Shown here: one piece after another, positions 50,121 through 60,000 of the stretch
Numbering within the stretch: position 1 is the first letter of the stretch
Layout of the letters: every line of letters starts with the position of its first letter
Source: Lineus longissimus
Lineage: Eukaryota > Nemertea > Pilidiophora > Heteronemertea > Lineidae
Assembly (NCBI RefSeq): GCF_910592395.1
Contig: NC_088315.1
Coordinates: 3,600,501 to 3,660,500, forward strand
Direction: 5' to 3'
DNA: 60,000 bases
The notes under the pieces: generated by a model
Told to the model about the DNA's origin: nothing
Databases searched by the model: none
The model's input: only the letters and a program-made list of their open reading frames with translations
Program-made: the position numbers and the translations under genes

Positions 50121-53100
50121 GAACTTAACAACCCTTTCATGAACCTTTTGTTGTCGGCCGATCGATTGGCGACAGGTTAAGCGCCCAGCCATGATATGAA
50201 CTGAAAGGCCAGGTTCGTCTGCCTCTTTCCTAATCAGCGCTTCTAGTGACGGCGCACTTTTGTTGGTAAACAAAATGGCCGACCTATCACAGAGAGAGGG
50301 AAAGGGAGAAAGCAGGTGGACCTTTGCTGCGAAACGAATGAAAGGCGCTCGCACACGGTTGAGGTTTTAGTAATACCAATAATACCAATTGTTTGTTTAT
50401 TTTTATTATCATCAACTGCAAACGCCGAACATGCCGACGATCATGTTGATGTTCAAACCAGTCGATAACTTGAACTCCTTTGGTCAGCATTGCTAATAGC
50501 GTTTTAGCTATATGATGAGCCAATGGAAAAATTGCCGGTAATTTCCATGATAGCATCCTGATGGAGAATCCGAGTAATGATCGCAGGATGTCAGAGCGGG
50601 GACAGCAAGATAAGCTTAGGTTATTGACCGACCATCAATCTGTCAACAGAATATTCCGCGGTTAACACTGATAAACTTGGGGCGAACCAAGGGTAATTAA
50701 GGAAACCTTGTCAGTACATCGGGACAAATAGAATTATTACATAAACATGATACAAATGTAACTCGACAGTAAGGATGTTGATACGGCATGGTCGCTTGGT
50801 TATTCGCGTAAATAGGAAATTGATTTTTTCAAATTTATGTCAATGCGACTTCTCACAAAACCGATTGGTGAATGACTTCTTATCAAAATATCAAGAACCC
50901 CGTCCGTGAGAATGTGCGTGCCATAAGTGTGACTATACGAGCGGTTAAACGTGCTTTTCCATCGCAGTTTCTCCGTTAGCAACTATTAATGTTGTAGTTA
51001 AATTGATTGTGAATCCGAGGTTTGAAGCATTGTAGCATCAAAAATTCTTGATATGTGTTTTCGAACAGAAAAAATAGCGATTGTGTCGTATTGATTGATC
51101 GCCAATGCCGCTTAAAAACGTATTCTTCGCTAATTATTGCTGATGAATTAGAAAATTAAAATGCGACCAACTTCCGACTGGGTTGGTGGTGGAATTTCAC
51201 ATTGTGGTGCACAATGTTTCATTTCCTAACTGTCGTGCCTTTTCCCATTCCTAAAGTGTTATACCCGAGTGGTAATGCGTGTACCACTGCTAATGTCAAT
51301 CAGAGCTCAACACTCATTCAGTTACTCGATTTCTAACCAAAGCCCGATTCAAAATTTTATTGACACGATGCGTGCAGAGAGCAGGACGTCAATACATCGA
51401 CACGGCCCATATAATCTAAATTCACCATCACTTTAGATACAACGCGCGGTTGGTTACGGTTCCAGTCACGATTGATGTGTAAGAAGTGATAAAGTGGTTT
51501 TTGATTCAGGGGGCTTGAGATCGAAAGAAACACAGCACGGCAACATCTGGTTTGCTGCGTCAATAAGAGGCGGAGAATTTCTTCTTCTGTGAAAGATTAA
51601 CAGATTCCTTTATCTTTCTTTTATACGATTCTTCTTGATGAGGCGAGGTCTACTACTCACTGGTACTACGTAGACCTTCTGACGGACAACAAATTCGCCT
51701 GACCTTGAAAATAAGGCCAAAACTATCAGACTTCGGTTCGAGTTCAAGGGAAGTGAATGGCCCGTATTCAGTGAGCGTGATTGATCGTGCAAATGAGAAG
51801 AGGTATGCTTGATTGATATACTAGGTAGTGCTCGATAGAAATTAATGGAATCTCAACCATCTTAATTCAGGAATACGACAAATTCATGAGTTTTTATGCT
51901 GCGAAATGTGTTTCAATTTGATATTTCAATTATTTGCAATAACCAAGCACCTCTGCCACAAGGTGAGTGCCAGTGGAGTTTGTCTGAAATTGACGACATG
52001 ATTCCAGAGTTCAAAACGCGTAGTCAGGCTCTCTCTAGTGTGCTGCTTTGAACACCGTCTGACCAGGCGATGGTGAGATGTTTTCTCTGTTTCTCTTAAC
52101 CCCGTTCTTATCCATACATTCATGTCCCTAACTTTATTGTTTGACATTATGAAAGACATCGCTGTTGGTGTCAACTCATCAAAACACCTCCCATTAATTC
52201 CTTGTGATCATCCAGGAACTCGCAGGATGATGAGCAACAAACCATTACCTTTTGCCCATCGGTCTTTGGGAAACATCCGAAAGAGTGGGTCGGCTCTGCG
52301 CCTGTTGGATAAACATGGCAAAATGCATCCGTTACAAAGTGCATTATTAGCCTTAAACAGTTTTCGGAACACCCGCACCTGCCACTGTAAAACCAAGACG
52401 GCCATTTCCGCGATCAATGGTTGCCTAATTACTGATTTTGTTTGGGGGCCGGGGCAACCATTCTAATAATAGCATCATCTAAGTTTTCAGTGGGTTGTTG
52501 TGCAGCCTAATCAGTCCGCCGTTCAGATAGTCTCACGAAACCAACACCATTAACGTTCCGGAATAGTTCCAGCTTCATATTCCTGATATGCTTGGTATTC
52601 TGATAAGCTCAGCATGCTCGACTAGCATGGTATCAGTGCCCTTATCTCTAACTTGGGGTCAACCAATGCGACAGACAGTCGAGGTCTGTTTCTGCCTCAA
52701 GCAGCGACCTTCTTGATGTTACTCCGCCACCTTGGCCACCGCTGACACTCTGGTGGTTTTGAAGAGACAGCCAATTGGGAGGTAATCATTATGTCGTTGA
52801 AGATATAAGGCACTCCGCTGTTGTCGCTCGATCAGTTTCTAACAGATGTCGAAATGGCACGAGACCGGGGTAACCTGAGACGTAGTCTAGACGTCGTGAT
52901 TTAGAATATGTATAACTGCTAAATCGTGACGCAGAGTTCAACAAAACACACAATTAGAATAAGGCAGGTCGCCATCAACATCAACAGTTCAGTGTAATCC
53001 CGTTTGTAGCATCTTGCATGGCCTTGACCTTAGTGGCAGCTTTCCAACCAGTGACCTAGACCTTGACGTTTTTGTCACCTCGTTTTTGACAGCGCTCCTC

Positions 53101-53763
53101 CTGAGCTTTAAGAATGTACTCGAACTTCCCGTAAAAGTTACAAGGATCTCCAACGGCATTCAGCAAGATCTTCTTGCCTTCAGTCTGAGGAGGTTCTGCT
53201 TCGAAGAGCCACCTATACCGATCCCATATCCATGGAGTCTTCCTCAACTATTTTCGGGGGTGTTCTTATTTAACACGACTGAACATTATAGACGATCACA
53301 CCAGGATTTTCCTACTGTTATTCTTAGCATTTTGGATGTTGTTGTTGTCTTCGTTGTCCTTCTTATTGTTTTGTTGTCGTTCATTTCCGTTTCAGACAAT
53401 CTAAAGATGGCAGCTGTTCCATGTCCTCGCACGACGGCCGAACCATTTACAATAGCTACAAGTGTCCTGATTTCAGACATCCCTCTGTTTTCTTAGTTGA
53501 ACTGAAGCACCAACCATTGAATCGGTCCACGATTTTAAAAGAACTTTTTTTCTGAGCGCGGTTTCCAAAAAAATTCTTCGACTCGGTTAGATATAGTGTC
53601 CATTTCAGCTCAAAAGGAACTTTCATCAAGAGAAGCACTATGTTGGAACTTTGTCATGTTTGCAATAAGTTTCTCACTAGTAATTCTATCTTAAACTCTG
53701 TCGTTTCAGATCCATGCTTGATTTTTCAAATACCACAATGTTGTAAAAAGATGGAGGACAGCG
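50121..53763. other. Gene-free spacer and 5' leader of the peptide GPCR
   Basis: No supportable gene. The 160-codon frame at 53014-53496 is low-complexity and unrecognised. At the right end, CTGTCGTTTCAG ending at 53709 is a strong acceptor for a 5' UTR intron, followed by the leader with two small upstream frames. Confidence 0.5.
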
Positions 53764-53774
53764 ATGTCGGGTAG
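53714..53774 (+). promoter_or_regulatory. Two upstream open reading frames in the leader of the peptide GPCR
   Basis: The first runs from ATG at 53714 to TAA at 53744-53746 (10 codons). The second starts at ATG 53751 and ends at TAG 53772-53774 (7 codons), overlapping the receptor ATG at 53764 in another frame. Both follow the candidate acceptor at 53709 and so would be in the mature leader. Upstream frames, above all an overlapping one, usually lower translation of the main frame; that effect is inferred here. Confidence 0.6.
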
Positions 53775-55335
53775 AGACGGAACCGCTAGTGCGCCATCTA
53801 ACGGCTCTCTCATGTACGGCAGTGATGAGGTCATCATTTGTTTAAATTCCACGTGGAACGGAAGTGTGTTTCTCGATTGCCTTCCTAATAGAACGGAGGG
53901 AGACGGGTTAAAAATCTATTCGGATTATGAGATTATATGGACGCCTGACGTCATCCAGAGGGTCGCCAGTTTGTGCGTTATCATGGCCATGACCATTGTT
54001 GGTAATACTCTAATCTTGATTGTCTTAAGTTGCAGTAAATACAGGAAGATAAATAGTCGCGTCAATATATTTATAATCAATCTGGCAATCGGTGATCTAG
54101 CTGTTTGTGTCGTCACAATGACGACAGAGATATTATTTGTTGCGTTTGGGGAGGAATGGCTGCTAGGGGCCGCTGGTTGTAAATTGACAACATATGCTCA
54201 GATTGTGACGCTTGCCAGTACGACGTTCATTCTCGCAGCTATGAGCTTTGATAGGTACCTTGCTATATGCAAACCACTGTGTCTTGGTACGGGTAACTCC
54301 CGGGGGAAGAAAATGATCATAGTGTCTTGGACTCTCGCCTTCATCTTTGCCATTCCACAACTTTTAATTTTCGTGCAAGTCCAAGATGGCGTCTGGAAAG
54401 ATGGCCGTCCTCATTATTCCTGCAAAAGCCGTGGCTATACAGCCTTCTGGCAGCGTAAAATATACTTTACTTTCCTCGCTACTTATATCCTTATTATTCC
54501 GGCTATTTTGATTACGTTTTTCTATGTGAATATTGTCCGTGTTGTTTGGCGGTCTGGCCGCGAGTTGTCCACAAGTAAAGGCTCCGGGACGACGATACGA
54601 AAATGTGTTGGCGACAAGCGCTCCATCCCGCGAGCCCGGGTGAGAACTATAAAAATGACACTCAGTATAATCATAACATTCATAGCATGTTGGAGCCCGT
54701 ATTTTGTGACGCATCTGATACGGATTTATAGCGAATACAAATACAACGTCCCGAAAACTGTTCTAGCATTTGTAGAGACCATCGCCTTGCTCCAAAGTGC
54801 ATTAAATCCAATATTATACGGGTGTTTTAACATCAAGCTGAAGCGTGGCCTACTGGAGGTGTTCTGCCCTGGTAAGGTCAGACAGCAACATCAAAACGGC
54901 TTCAATGCGAACTATAGCTGCAGGAGTATAGGCCTGACTGACTATGCCTCCATTAGCGAGGCACATTATCCAAACGATATGTACTGCTCCAAAAGGCTAA
55001 GTGATAAGTGTAAGAATGGATCAGCGTCCTCTGAGAAAAATCACAAACCCGAGCCACGTCTGAGGACAAAAATCATCGCAGAGACTAACAAGAATGGATT
55101 CCGGCTGCGGGTGCGGTTTCTCGGGCGGTTGAGTGACAGGCGGGCGAGTAGCGGTGATCGGCGAGAGGGGCATGGTAAAGCCGCGGTGATCCCGGTGAAG
55201 CGGATGACTCTGCCGACTATCGTGGTTCAGAAGCCCGACTCGCGGAGCTCGTCCAGGGTGCATGAGAGGGAAAGCGAACCTCAGTCCGCCACATCGGGGA
55301 AATCTGCTGTGCGGCCATCCACTTCAAGTGTATGA
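53764..55335 (+). CDS. Neuropeptide-type class A GPCR (vasopressin/NPS-CCAP/GnRH receptor-like)
   Basis: A 523-codon frame with all class A landmarks: GN (80-81) in TM1, LAIGD (107-111) in TM2, C139 and C220 forming the disulfide, DRY (163-165) in DRYLAICKPL, CWSP (309-312) in TM6 and NPILY (348-352) in TM7. The run RVRTIKMTLSIII into TM6 is typical of the vasopressin/oxytocin, NPS/CCAP and GnRH/AKH group; I cannot choose among them. Four N-glycosylation sites lie in the N-terminus. The cytoplasmic tail is long (about 165 residues), basic and Ser-rich in its last part. No intron interrupts the coding region. AATAAA lies at 55454-55459, 120 bases past the stop, and again at 55638. The 3' part from TM7 on is duplicated at 58914-60000. 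It would signal at the plasma membrane. Confidence 0.88.
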   Translation: MSGRDGTASAPSNGSLMYGSDEVIICLNSTWNGSVFLDCLPNRTEGDGLKIYSDYEIIWTPDVIQRVASLCVIMAMTIVGNTLILIVLSCSKYRKINSRVNIFIINLAIGDLAVCVVTMTTEILFVAFGEEWLLGAAGCKLTTYAQIVTLASTTFILAAMSFDRYLAICKPLCLGTGNSRGKKMIIVSWTLAFIFAIPQLLIFVQVQDGVWKDGRPHYSCKSRGYTAFWQRKIYFTFLATYILIIPAILITFFYVNIVRVVWRSGRELSTSKGSGTTIRKCVGDKRSIPRARVRTIKMTLSIIITFIACWSPYFVTHLIRIYSEYKYNVPKTVLAFVETIALLQSALNPILYGCFNIKLKRGLLEVFCPGKVRQQHQNGFNANYSCRSIGLTDYASISEAHYPNDMYCSKRLSDKCKNGSASSEKNHKPEPRLRTKIIAETNKNGFRLRVRFLGRLSDRRASSGDRREGHGKAAVIPVKRMTLPTIVVQKPDSRSSSRVHERESEPQSATSGKSAVRPSTSSV

Positions 55336-56620
55336 TTCATAAGAGGCGTCTACTTTTTAGTTCAAAAATGTCAATTTACATAACTTGTCAGTCTTCTGGT
55401 GAGGAGATCAACTTCAAAAATATTCATTGATATACATGTACATATATATATAAAATAAAAGCCCCTGCCCGAAAACAAGTCCACATACAAAATTGTCGGA
55501 AACCAAAAAAGATTTCAGAACGGGTTGCCTTTTCTTAGAATTTTTCAAATTAAAATGTTTTCCTTATTGATGTGAAATGCATGTATATATACACTATCTC
55601 AGTCGTTGACATACTTAACGTATCAATTATTATTTCCAATAAAGAGTATGGCATTGCTTGCGCGACGTCTCAAGTAGCGCGTGGTTATTTGTTTTTAAAG
55701 CTACGCACCCATTGTGACTTACTCCGATCACTAGGTTGCCTCAGGGATATTAGTTTACGATTCGAATAACAGTTGTAAACATAGAAACTGCAGGGTCATG
55801 GTTTGATAGACAAAAGCATGAAACTGAGCACCAAGAGGATATATTGGATACATGTACGCACATGTTTTGTCCACATTGCTTGAAGCTTTTTAGCGCTGGA
55901 CTGATATAGCACATGCTTGAAAGTGGCTTGAGAAACGACACCAATGTGGTTTTCCACAACCATCGCCAATATTCAAATATTAGAGGACATCGTTGGTGAA
56001 TCCACTTCAAGTCCTAATAAGTCGCTCAGTTTTAAATTTTGTCATAATAAACAATAAATCGGCGGTCGGACTAGAACTACGCGCGACTGAGCTTCAGAAA
56101 AGATGGAGTGGTAGAAATTCCAAGGCTAGACGAAAGGAAAAAAATAAAATTCGAAATTTTGTTGGGTTTCCTTGCATGCATCACAACAGTTTGACAATAA
56201 GACAGTAAGTAAGTACGGTAGACACATCAAACACAAACACTCGTAGGACGGAGCGGATGTCCAAGTAGCCAAGTCACCTCCGCCGTTGTAAATGACGACC
56301 TACGAATACGTTTTCAATCCAGTGCGTTTTGCATCATCAGTTCTATTGCAAGGTTTTTATAAGGAAGATAAGTCAGTCAAGAAGACCAGCGTGTCAGTGT
56401 GACAGCGAATAGCGCCCTCGGAGTTCAATTAGTGAGAGATTTATGTATGGGGAGAGACCTGTCCCTAGGCCTAAGAGTATAGATCGTATACAGGTTATTT
56501 CACTAACCCCGGACGGCCACGTTAGATATCAGGTACAGTTAACTTGAACATTTGCAGCCAGTGGTTCCCTAATAGTGGGAAAAATATGTCTTGTGGCAAA
56601 AATTCCTGTCAATTTGGAAA
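55336..56620. other. 3' flank of the peptide GPCR, present twice in the window
   Basis: Non-coding. From about 55411 on it matches 59200-60000 almost base for base, with small gaps. PolyA signals lie at 55454 and 55638. The open frames here recur in the copy only because the DNA does. The right end is the 5' flank of the GPCR at 56621. Confidence 0.7.
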
Positions 56621-57655
56621 ATGAATACAAGCTATAGCATGGCGACATCAGATCAGACCCTTCCTCAAGAACCATGTTTGTATCGTACGCACCCGCTGAT
56701 TGGTTTTTATGCTTTGACCCGCTTTGTCATCGATCTACCGTTGACCTTAACCATCGCTATCATCGGCTTGCCGGCAAATATGCTAGCGATTATAGGCATT
56801 GGCTATGAACGGCCCTACACATCAACCTCGGTGCTTCTCCAGGGGTTAGCAGTGACGGACAGTATTGTGTTAGTTTCAGCGGTGTTGGGGTATAGCTTGT
56901 TGAGCCTGTATAAGACATACGGCCTGTGGTTGGAGTCTAAGGCGTTCCATTCCCTGGCATACCCTTATCTCATGTTTCTGATTTATTTCTCAAAGACTGC
57001 ATCTGTCTACATTACTATATATGTTGCCACGGAGCGATTTATTGCTGTTTGCAGGCCATTGTGGGCGACAGTCATATGCACAAAGAGGAATGCCTACATT
57101 GCGCTATCAGCCATCTGTTTGGGCGCATTTTTGTATCGAATCCCTCTACTTCTTTCCTTCCGCGTTGATTTCCATTATGACCCTTGCTCCGGTAAGCTCC
57201 AACCCGTTTGGGACCACACCGATTTATATTTGAACTATTACTTTTATATCATCTACGTTTCAGGCCTGCATGTCCTTATCAATTCATGTTTACCGATAGT
57301 TACTCTCACAGTCTTAACCTGCTTGATATTATTCAACCTAAAGCAGGCTATGACGGTGCGTCTAGCAGAGAATACTCTAGAAGACAAACAGTTGAAGATT
57401 GTTACGTATCGGGTGGTCGTGGTCGTGGTGATATTCATAATCCTAGAGCTGCCGGGTGCGATTGGCCAAATACTCGGACTCGTTCAATCATATTCACGTA
57501 TCAATTTTGACTTATTTATTTATTATGGGGTTCTCACTATTTTTTACTTTCTGAGCAATTTTAACAGTTTTGTTAATTTCTTCATTTACTGTGCAACTGG
57601 GCGACGGTTTCGACAAGCTATCAAGAATATCTTAAAACGCCCGTTCAGATGCTGA
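56621..57655 (+). CDS. Rhodopsin-like GPCR (coding region without introns), FMRFamide-receptor style
   Basis: A 344-codon frame from the first ATG; ten further codons upstream are open only from a TTG. Seven hydrophobic segments: GLPAN (49-53) in TM1, LAVTD (76-80) in TM2, TERFIAVCRPL (ERF 138-140) at the end of TM3, LELP in TM6, and NFFIY (319-323) in place of NPxxY, followed by CATGRRFR. This TM7/helix-8 pattern is the style of FMRFamide- and related invertebrate peptide receptors. No cysteine lies at the start of TM3, although the second loop has C189. NTS at the N-terminus can be glycosylated. AATAAA motifs at 58153-58162 lie about 500 bases past the stop. Its flank is part of a tandem duplication, so a paralogue may follow just outside the window. 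Ligand unknown. Confidence 0.85.
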   Translation: MNTSYSMATSDQTLPQEPCLYRTHPLIGFYALTRFVIDLPLTLTIAIIGLPANMLAIIGIGYERPYTSTSVLLQGLAVTDSIVLVSAVLGYSLLSLYKTYGLWLESKAFHSLAYPYLMFLIYFSKTASVYITIYVATERFIAVCRPLWATVICTKRNAYIALSAICLGAFLYRIPLLLSFRVDFHYDPCSGKLQPVWDHTDLYLNYYFYIIYVSGLHVLINSCLPIVTLTVLTCLILFNLKQAMTVRLAENTLEDKQLKIVTYRVVVVVVIFIILELPGAIGQILGLVQSYSRINFDLFIYYGVLTIFYFLSNFNSFVNFFIYCATGRRFRQAIKNILKRPFRC

Positions 57656-58513
57656 ACTAAACATTATCACGTTATCACGTTATTAATTGTTGCATGATAT
57701 ACAATACATGTAGTGTAGGTTGCAGCAATGATGCGTTCTATTCTCGCCCTCCAGAGACGATGTGAATAAGAGAGGGAGATAGATATATTGCCTATACATG
57801 TATATGGAGAGGTGAAAGCCCCTATCTTTTCAGAGTCTCGCGCACTGATCCGATTGGCTTTCACATTGTGCTTGAAGATGTCTTGATACAACCGGTAAAG
57901 GTGACTTTTTCGGTCGTCGATGGTCAACTATAATCAGTTTAAGTTCCTCGTTGACACTTCAGCAGGGATGTTGAGATCTGAGCAAGGAGGTTGGCACCAG
58001 TCCTGCTCAGGTGCCAACATTTCTGCTGAAGTACCAACATTCCTGCTACCACTAAGGTGCCAACATTGCCGTGACAGCCAGCTTGGAACTTGACTATTTT
58101 TGCACTCGGAGACAAGAAGTAGCGTTTTTGAAATCAATTCTCTGGCGTGCAAAATAAATAAAGCAAGTAGAGCTCCATTAACAATGTGTGATTACTTGAT
58201 TTTGTTCGAAGTCATGATATAGACCCACCAGTACCACCTAGAGGAGCTTCGCTTGGTTGTACGAATAACTTACAAAAAGTGACTCGATATGAATTTAAAC
58301 AGTTTTTGTAAATCGCTGATGATGATAAGATTATAATTGCAAGCTCGTGTCGATATATATAGTAGAAATGAAAACGTGGAAAAAAGCATCCTTCATTAGA
58401 AGATTGATTGCATCCAGGGAGAATAGGGGACAAGTAACCTTCCCTCCCCAGATCCCATGCAGTTTAAAATTGATAGTTAGCATCACAGACGTTTGGCCAA
58501 CTTATCAACAAAA
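57656..58513. other. 3' flank of the GPCR at 56621
   Basis: No coding feature. It contains a degenerate short repeat around 57990-58070 (GGTGCCAACATT appears repeatedly, alternating with CCTGCT) and polyA-type AATAAA at 58153 and 58157. Confidence 0.6.
57990..58071. repeat. Degenerate short tandem repeat
   Basis: Units of about 20 bases built on (A)GGTGCCAACATTnCTGCT occur three to four times with substitutions. No coding role seen. Confidence 0.7.
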
Positions 58514-58585
58514 GGGCTTGCCCAGGAGCAGAACCCGGGACCTCTCGCAGTCTAAGCGAGACTCGTACCACCAGACCAACGAGCA
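58514..58585 (-). pseudogene. tRNA-Pro-like pseudogene or SINE head
   Basis: On the minus strand the sequence follows eukaryotic tRNA-Pro through most of its length: GCTCGTTGGTCTGGTGG (acceptor, D-arm, A-box), an intact anticodon stem CTCGC/GCGAG, then GAGAGGTCCCGGGTTC into the T-arm. The anticodon loop reads TTAGACT, so the triplet is AGA (Ser type) instead of AGG. The T-stem has one mismatch and the 3' acceptor strand is imperfect. These defects point to a dead tRNA copy or a tRNA-derived SINE; a working tRNA is unlikely. Confidence 0.6.
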
Positions 58586-58675
58586 ATTATATAAGCAACC
58601 TTTGTTACTGGTGCATTAATACAACAGGTGCCAGCACAGACGATTGTCCTGATACGTTGGTAATGGAACTAGGGG

Positions 58676-58913
58676 AACAACCTATCTTGAAGACAGATCA
58701 GTGCCAGCTCTGGGCGTATAGTGGGGAACAACCCATCTTGACGAAAGATCAGTGCTACTAGCGCTGGGCGATGGTGTATTGGGAAACAACTTATCTTGAA
58801 GGCAGATCAGTGCTAGCTCTGGGAGATGGAGTATCACTGGGAGAACAACCCACCTTGGAGACAAACACCAGTGCAAGCTCTGGACAAAAATGGTTTATTG
58901 CGGGCACAACCCA
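58676..58913. repeat. Minisatellite-like array, unit about 51-61 bp, four copies and a fragment
   Basis: Units begin near 58676, 58727, 58785, 58844 and 58905, each with AACAACCYA(T)CTTG followed by AGATCAGTGCYAGC and CTGGG. The last unit is cut off after nine bases at 58913, exactly where the duplicated GPCR segment begins. The array thus forms the left breakpoint of the duplication. Confidence 0.85.
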
Positions 58914-59215
58914 TCCAAAGTGCATTAAATCCAATATTATACGGGTGTTTTAACATCAAGCTGAAGCGTGGCCTACTGGAGGTGTTCTGCCCTGGTAAGG
59001 TCAGACAGCAACATCAAAACGGCTTCAATGCGAACTCTAGCTGCAGGAGTATAGGCCTGACTGACTATGCCTCCATTAGCGAGGCACATTATCCAAACGA
59101 TATGTACTGCTCCAAAAGGCTTAGTGATAAGTGTAAGAATGGATCGGCGTCCTCTGAGAAAAATCCCAAACCCGAGCCACGTCTGAGGACAAAAATCATC
59201 AAAAATATTCATTAA
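58914..59215 (+). pseudogene. Truncated 3' copy of the peptide GPCR
   Basis: Bases 58914-59198 match 54791-55075 nearly perfectly (offset 4123), starting inside TM7 just before ALNPILYG and running through the first part of the tail. TM1 to TM6 are missing. After that, about 338 bases of the parent (55076-55413, which hold the rest of the tail and the original stop) are deleted, and a short out-of-context end (KNIH, then stop) closes the frame at 59215. The fragment cannot make a receptor. A polyA signal (59239-59244) is kept. It is a pseudogene fragment from a segmental duplication, with no sign of retroposition such as a polyA tract. Confidence 0.92.
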
Positions 59216-60000
59216 TATACATGTACATATATATATAAAATAAAAGCCCCTGCCCGAAAACAAGTCTACGTACAAAATTGTCGGAAACCAAAAAAGATTT
59301 CAGAACGGGTTGCCTTTTCTTAGAATTTTTCAAATTAAAAAGTTTTCCTTATTGATGTGAAATGCATGTATACTGTCTCAGTCGTTGACATACTTAACGT
59401 ATCAATTATTATTTCCAATAAAGAGTATGGCATTGCTTGCGCGACGTCTCAAGTTGCACGTGGTTATTTGTTTCCAAAGCTACGCACAAATTGTGACTTA
59501 CTCCGATCACTAGGTTGCCTCAGGGATATTAGTTTACGATTCGAATAACAGTTGTAAACATAGAAACTGCAGGGTCATGGTTTGATAGACAAAAGCATAA
59601 AACTGAGCACCAAGAGGATTTATCGGATACATGTACGCACATGTGTTGTCCACATTGCTTGAAGCTTTTTAGCGCTGGACTGATATAGCACATGCTTGAA
59701 AGTGGCTTGAGAAACGACACCAATGTGATTTTTCACAACCATCGCCAATATTCAAATATTAGAGGACATCGCTTGGTGAATCCACTTCAAGTCCTAATAA
59801 GTCGCTCTGCAGTTTTAAATTTAAATTTTGTCATAATAAACAATAAATCGGCGGTCGGACTAGAACTACGCGCGAGCTTCAGAAAGATGGAGTGGTAGAA
59901 ATTCCAAGGCTAGACAAAAGGAAAAAAATAAAATTCGAAATTTTGTTGGGTTTCCTTGCATGCATCACAACAGTTGGACAATAAGACAGTAAGTAAGTAC
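59199..60000. repeat. Duplicated 3' flank of the peptide GPCR, running off the window
   Basis: It matches 55411-56217 with a few substitutions and small gaps, and still matches at the last base of the window (AGTAAGTAAGTAC in both). The duplication therefore extends beyond 60000. Confidence 0.95.

Noticed and set aside
53014-53496. 160-codon plus-strand frame with a hydrophobic Val/Leu-rich stretch
   Set aside because: The hydrophobic part comes from a TTG/TTC-rich simple sequence, and the frame has no family match. The opposite strand is also open in pieces, as expected by chance.
59357-59898. Short open frames that also occur at 55572-56208, which could look like a conserved small gene
   Set aside because: Both are parts of the duplicated non-coding 3' flank; the similarity comes from the segmental duplication, and gaps break the frames differently.

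Overview
This is animal nuclear DNA, most likely from a marine invertebrate. Evidence: intron-split genes with GT..AG junctions, long gene-poor spacers full of simple and tandem repeats, AATAAA signals after stop codons, and only metazoan protein families. The palindrome TACATGTA is strongly over-represented, and receptor genes lie in loose clusters; both fit a lophotrochozoan or an invertebrate deuterostome, but the sequence alone does not settle the phylum. No bacterial, viral, rRNA or CRISPR feature was seen.

Layout. Bases 1-19994 hold no gene I can support, only diverged repeats: a 146-bp duplication near 5.3 kb, a three-copy repeat of about 0.5 kb at 12.3-13.4 kb, and a pair of interlocked perfect hairpins at 19.2 kb. 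At 19995-22631 (minus strand) is the most notable gene: one uninterrupted 878-residue reading frame that joins about ten ankyrin repeats to a complete Mab-21/cGAS-like nucleotidyltransferase domain with its catalytic acidic residues in place. It is a strong candidate cGAS-like receptor (cGLR) of innate immunity with an unusual N-terminal module. From 27 kb onward all genes are on the plus strand: a two-exon GPCR (27494-28928), a GPCR with an unbroken coding region (40509-41528), an ankyrin-SOCS-box protein (45139-46584), a second two-exon GPCR paralogous to the first (48477-50120), a canonical neuropeptide-type GPCR (53764-55335), and another GPCR with an unbroken coding region (56621-57655). 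The right edge (58914-60000) is a second, truncated copy of the 3' end and flank of the 53764 gene, showing a tandem segmental duplication that runs out of the window.

How they may work together. Five receptors in 30 kb look like part of a lineage-specific expansion; four carry the NFxxY form of TM7 instead of NPxxY, and three lack the usual TM3 cysteine. The ANK-cGLR would make a nucleotide second messenger on sensing a ligand. The ankyrin-SOCS protein would be the substrate-recognition subunit of a Cullin-RING ubiquitin ligase. Nothing in the sequence links these two functionally beyond both using ankyrin repeats.

Caution on starts: three of the receptor reading frames extend upstream of the first ATG through TTG or GTG codons; I have used the first ATG in each case.
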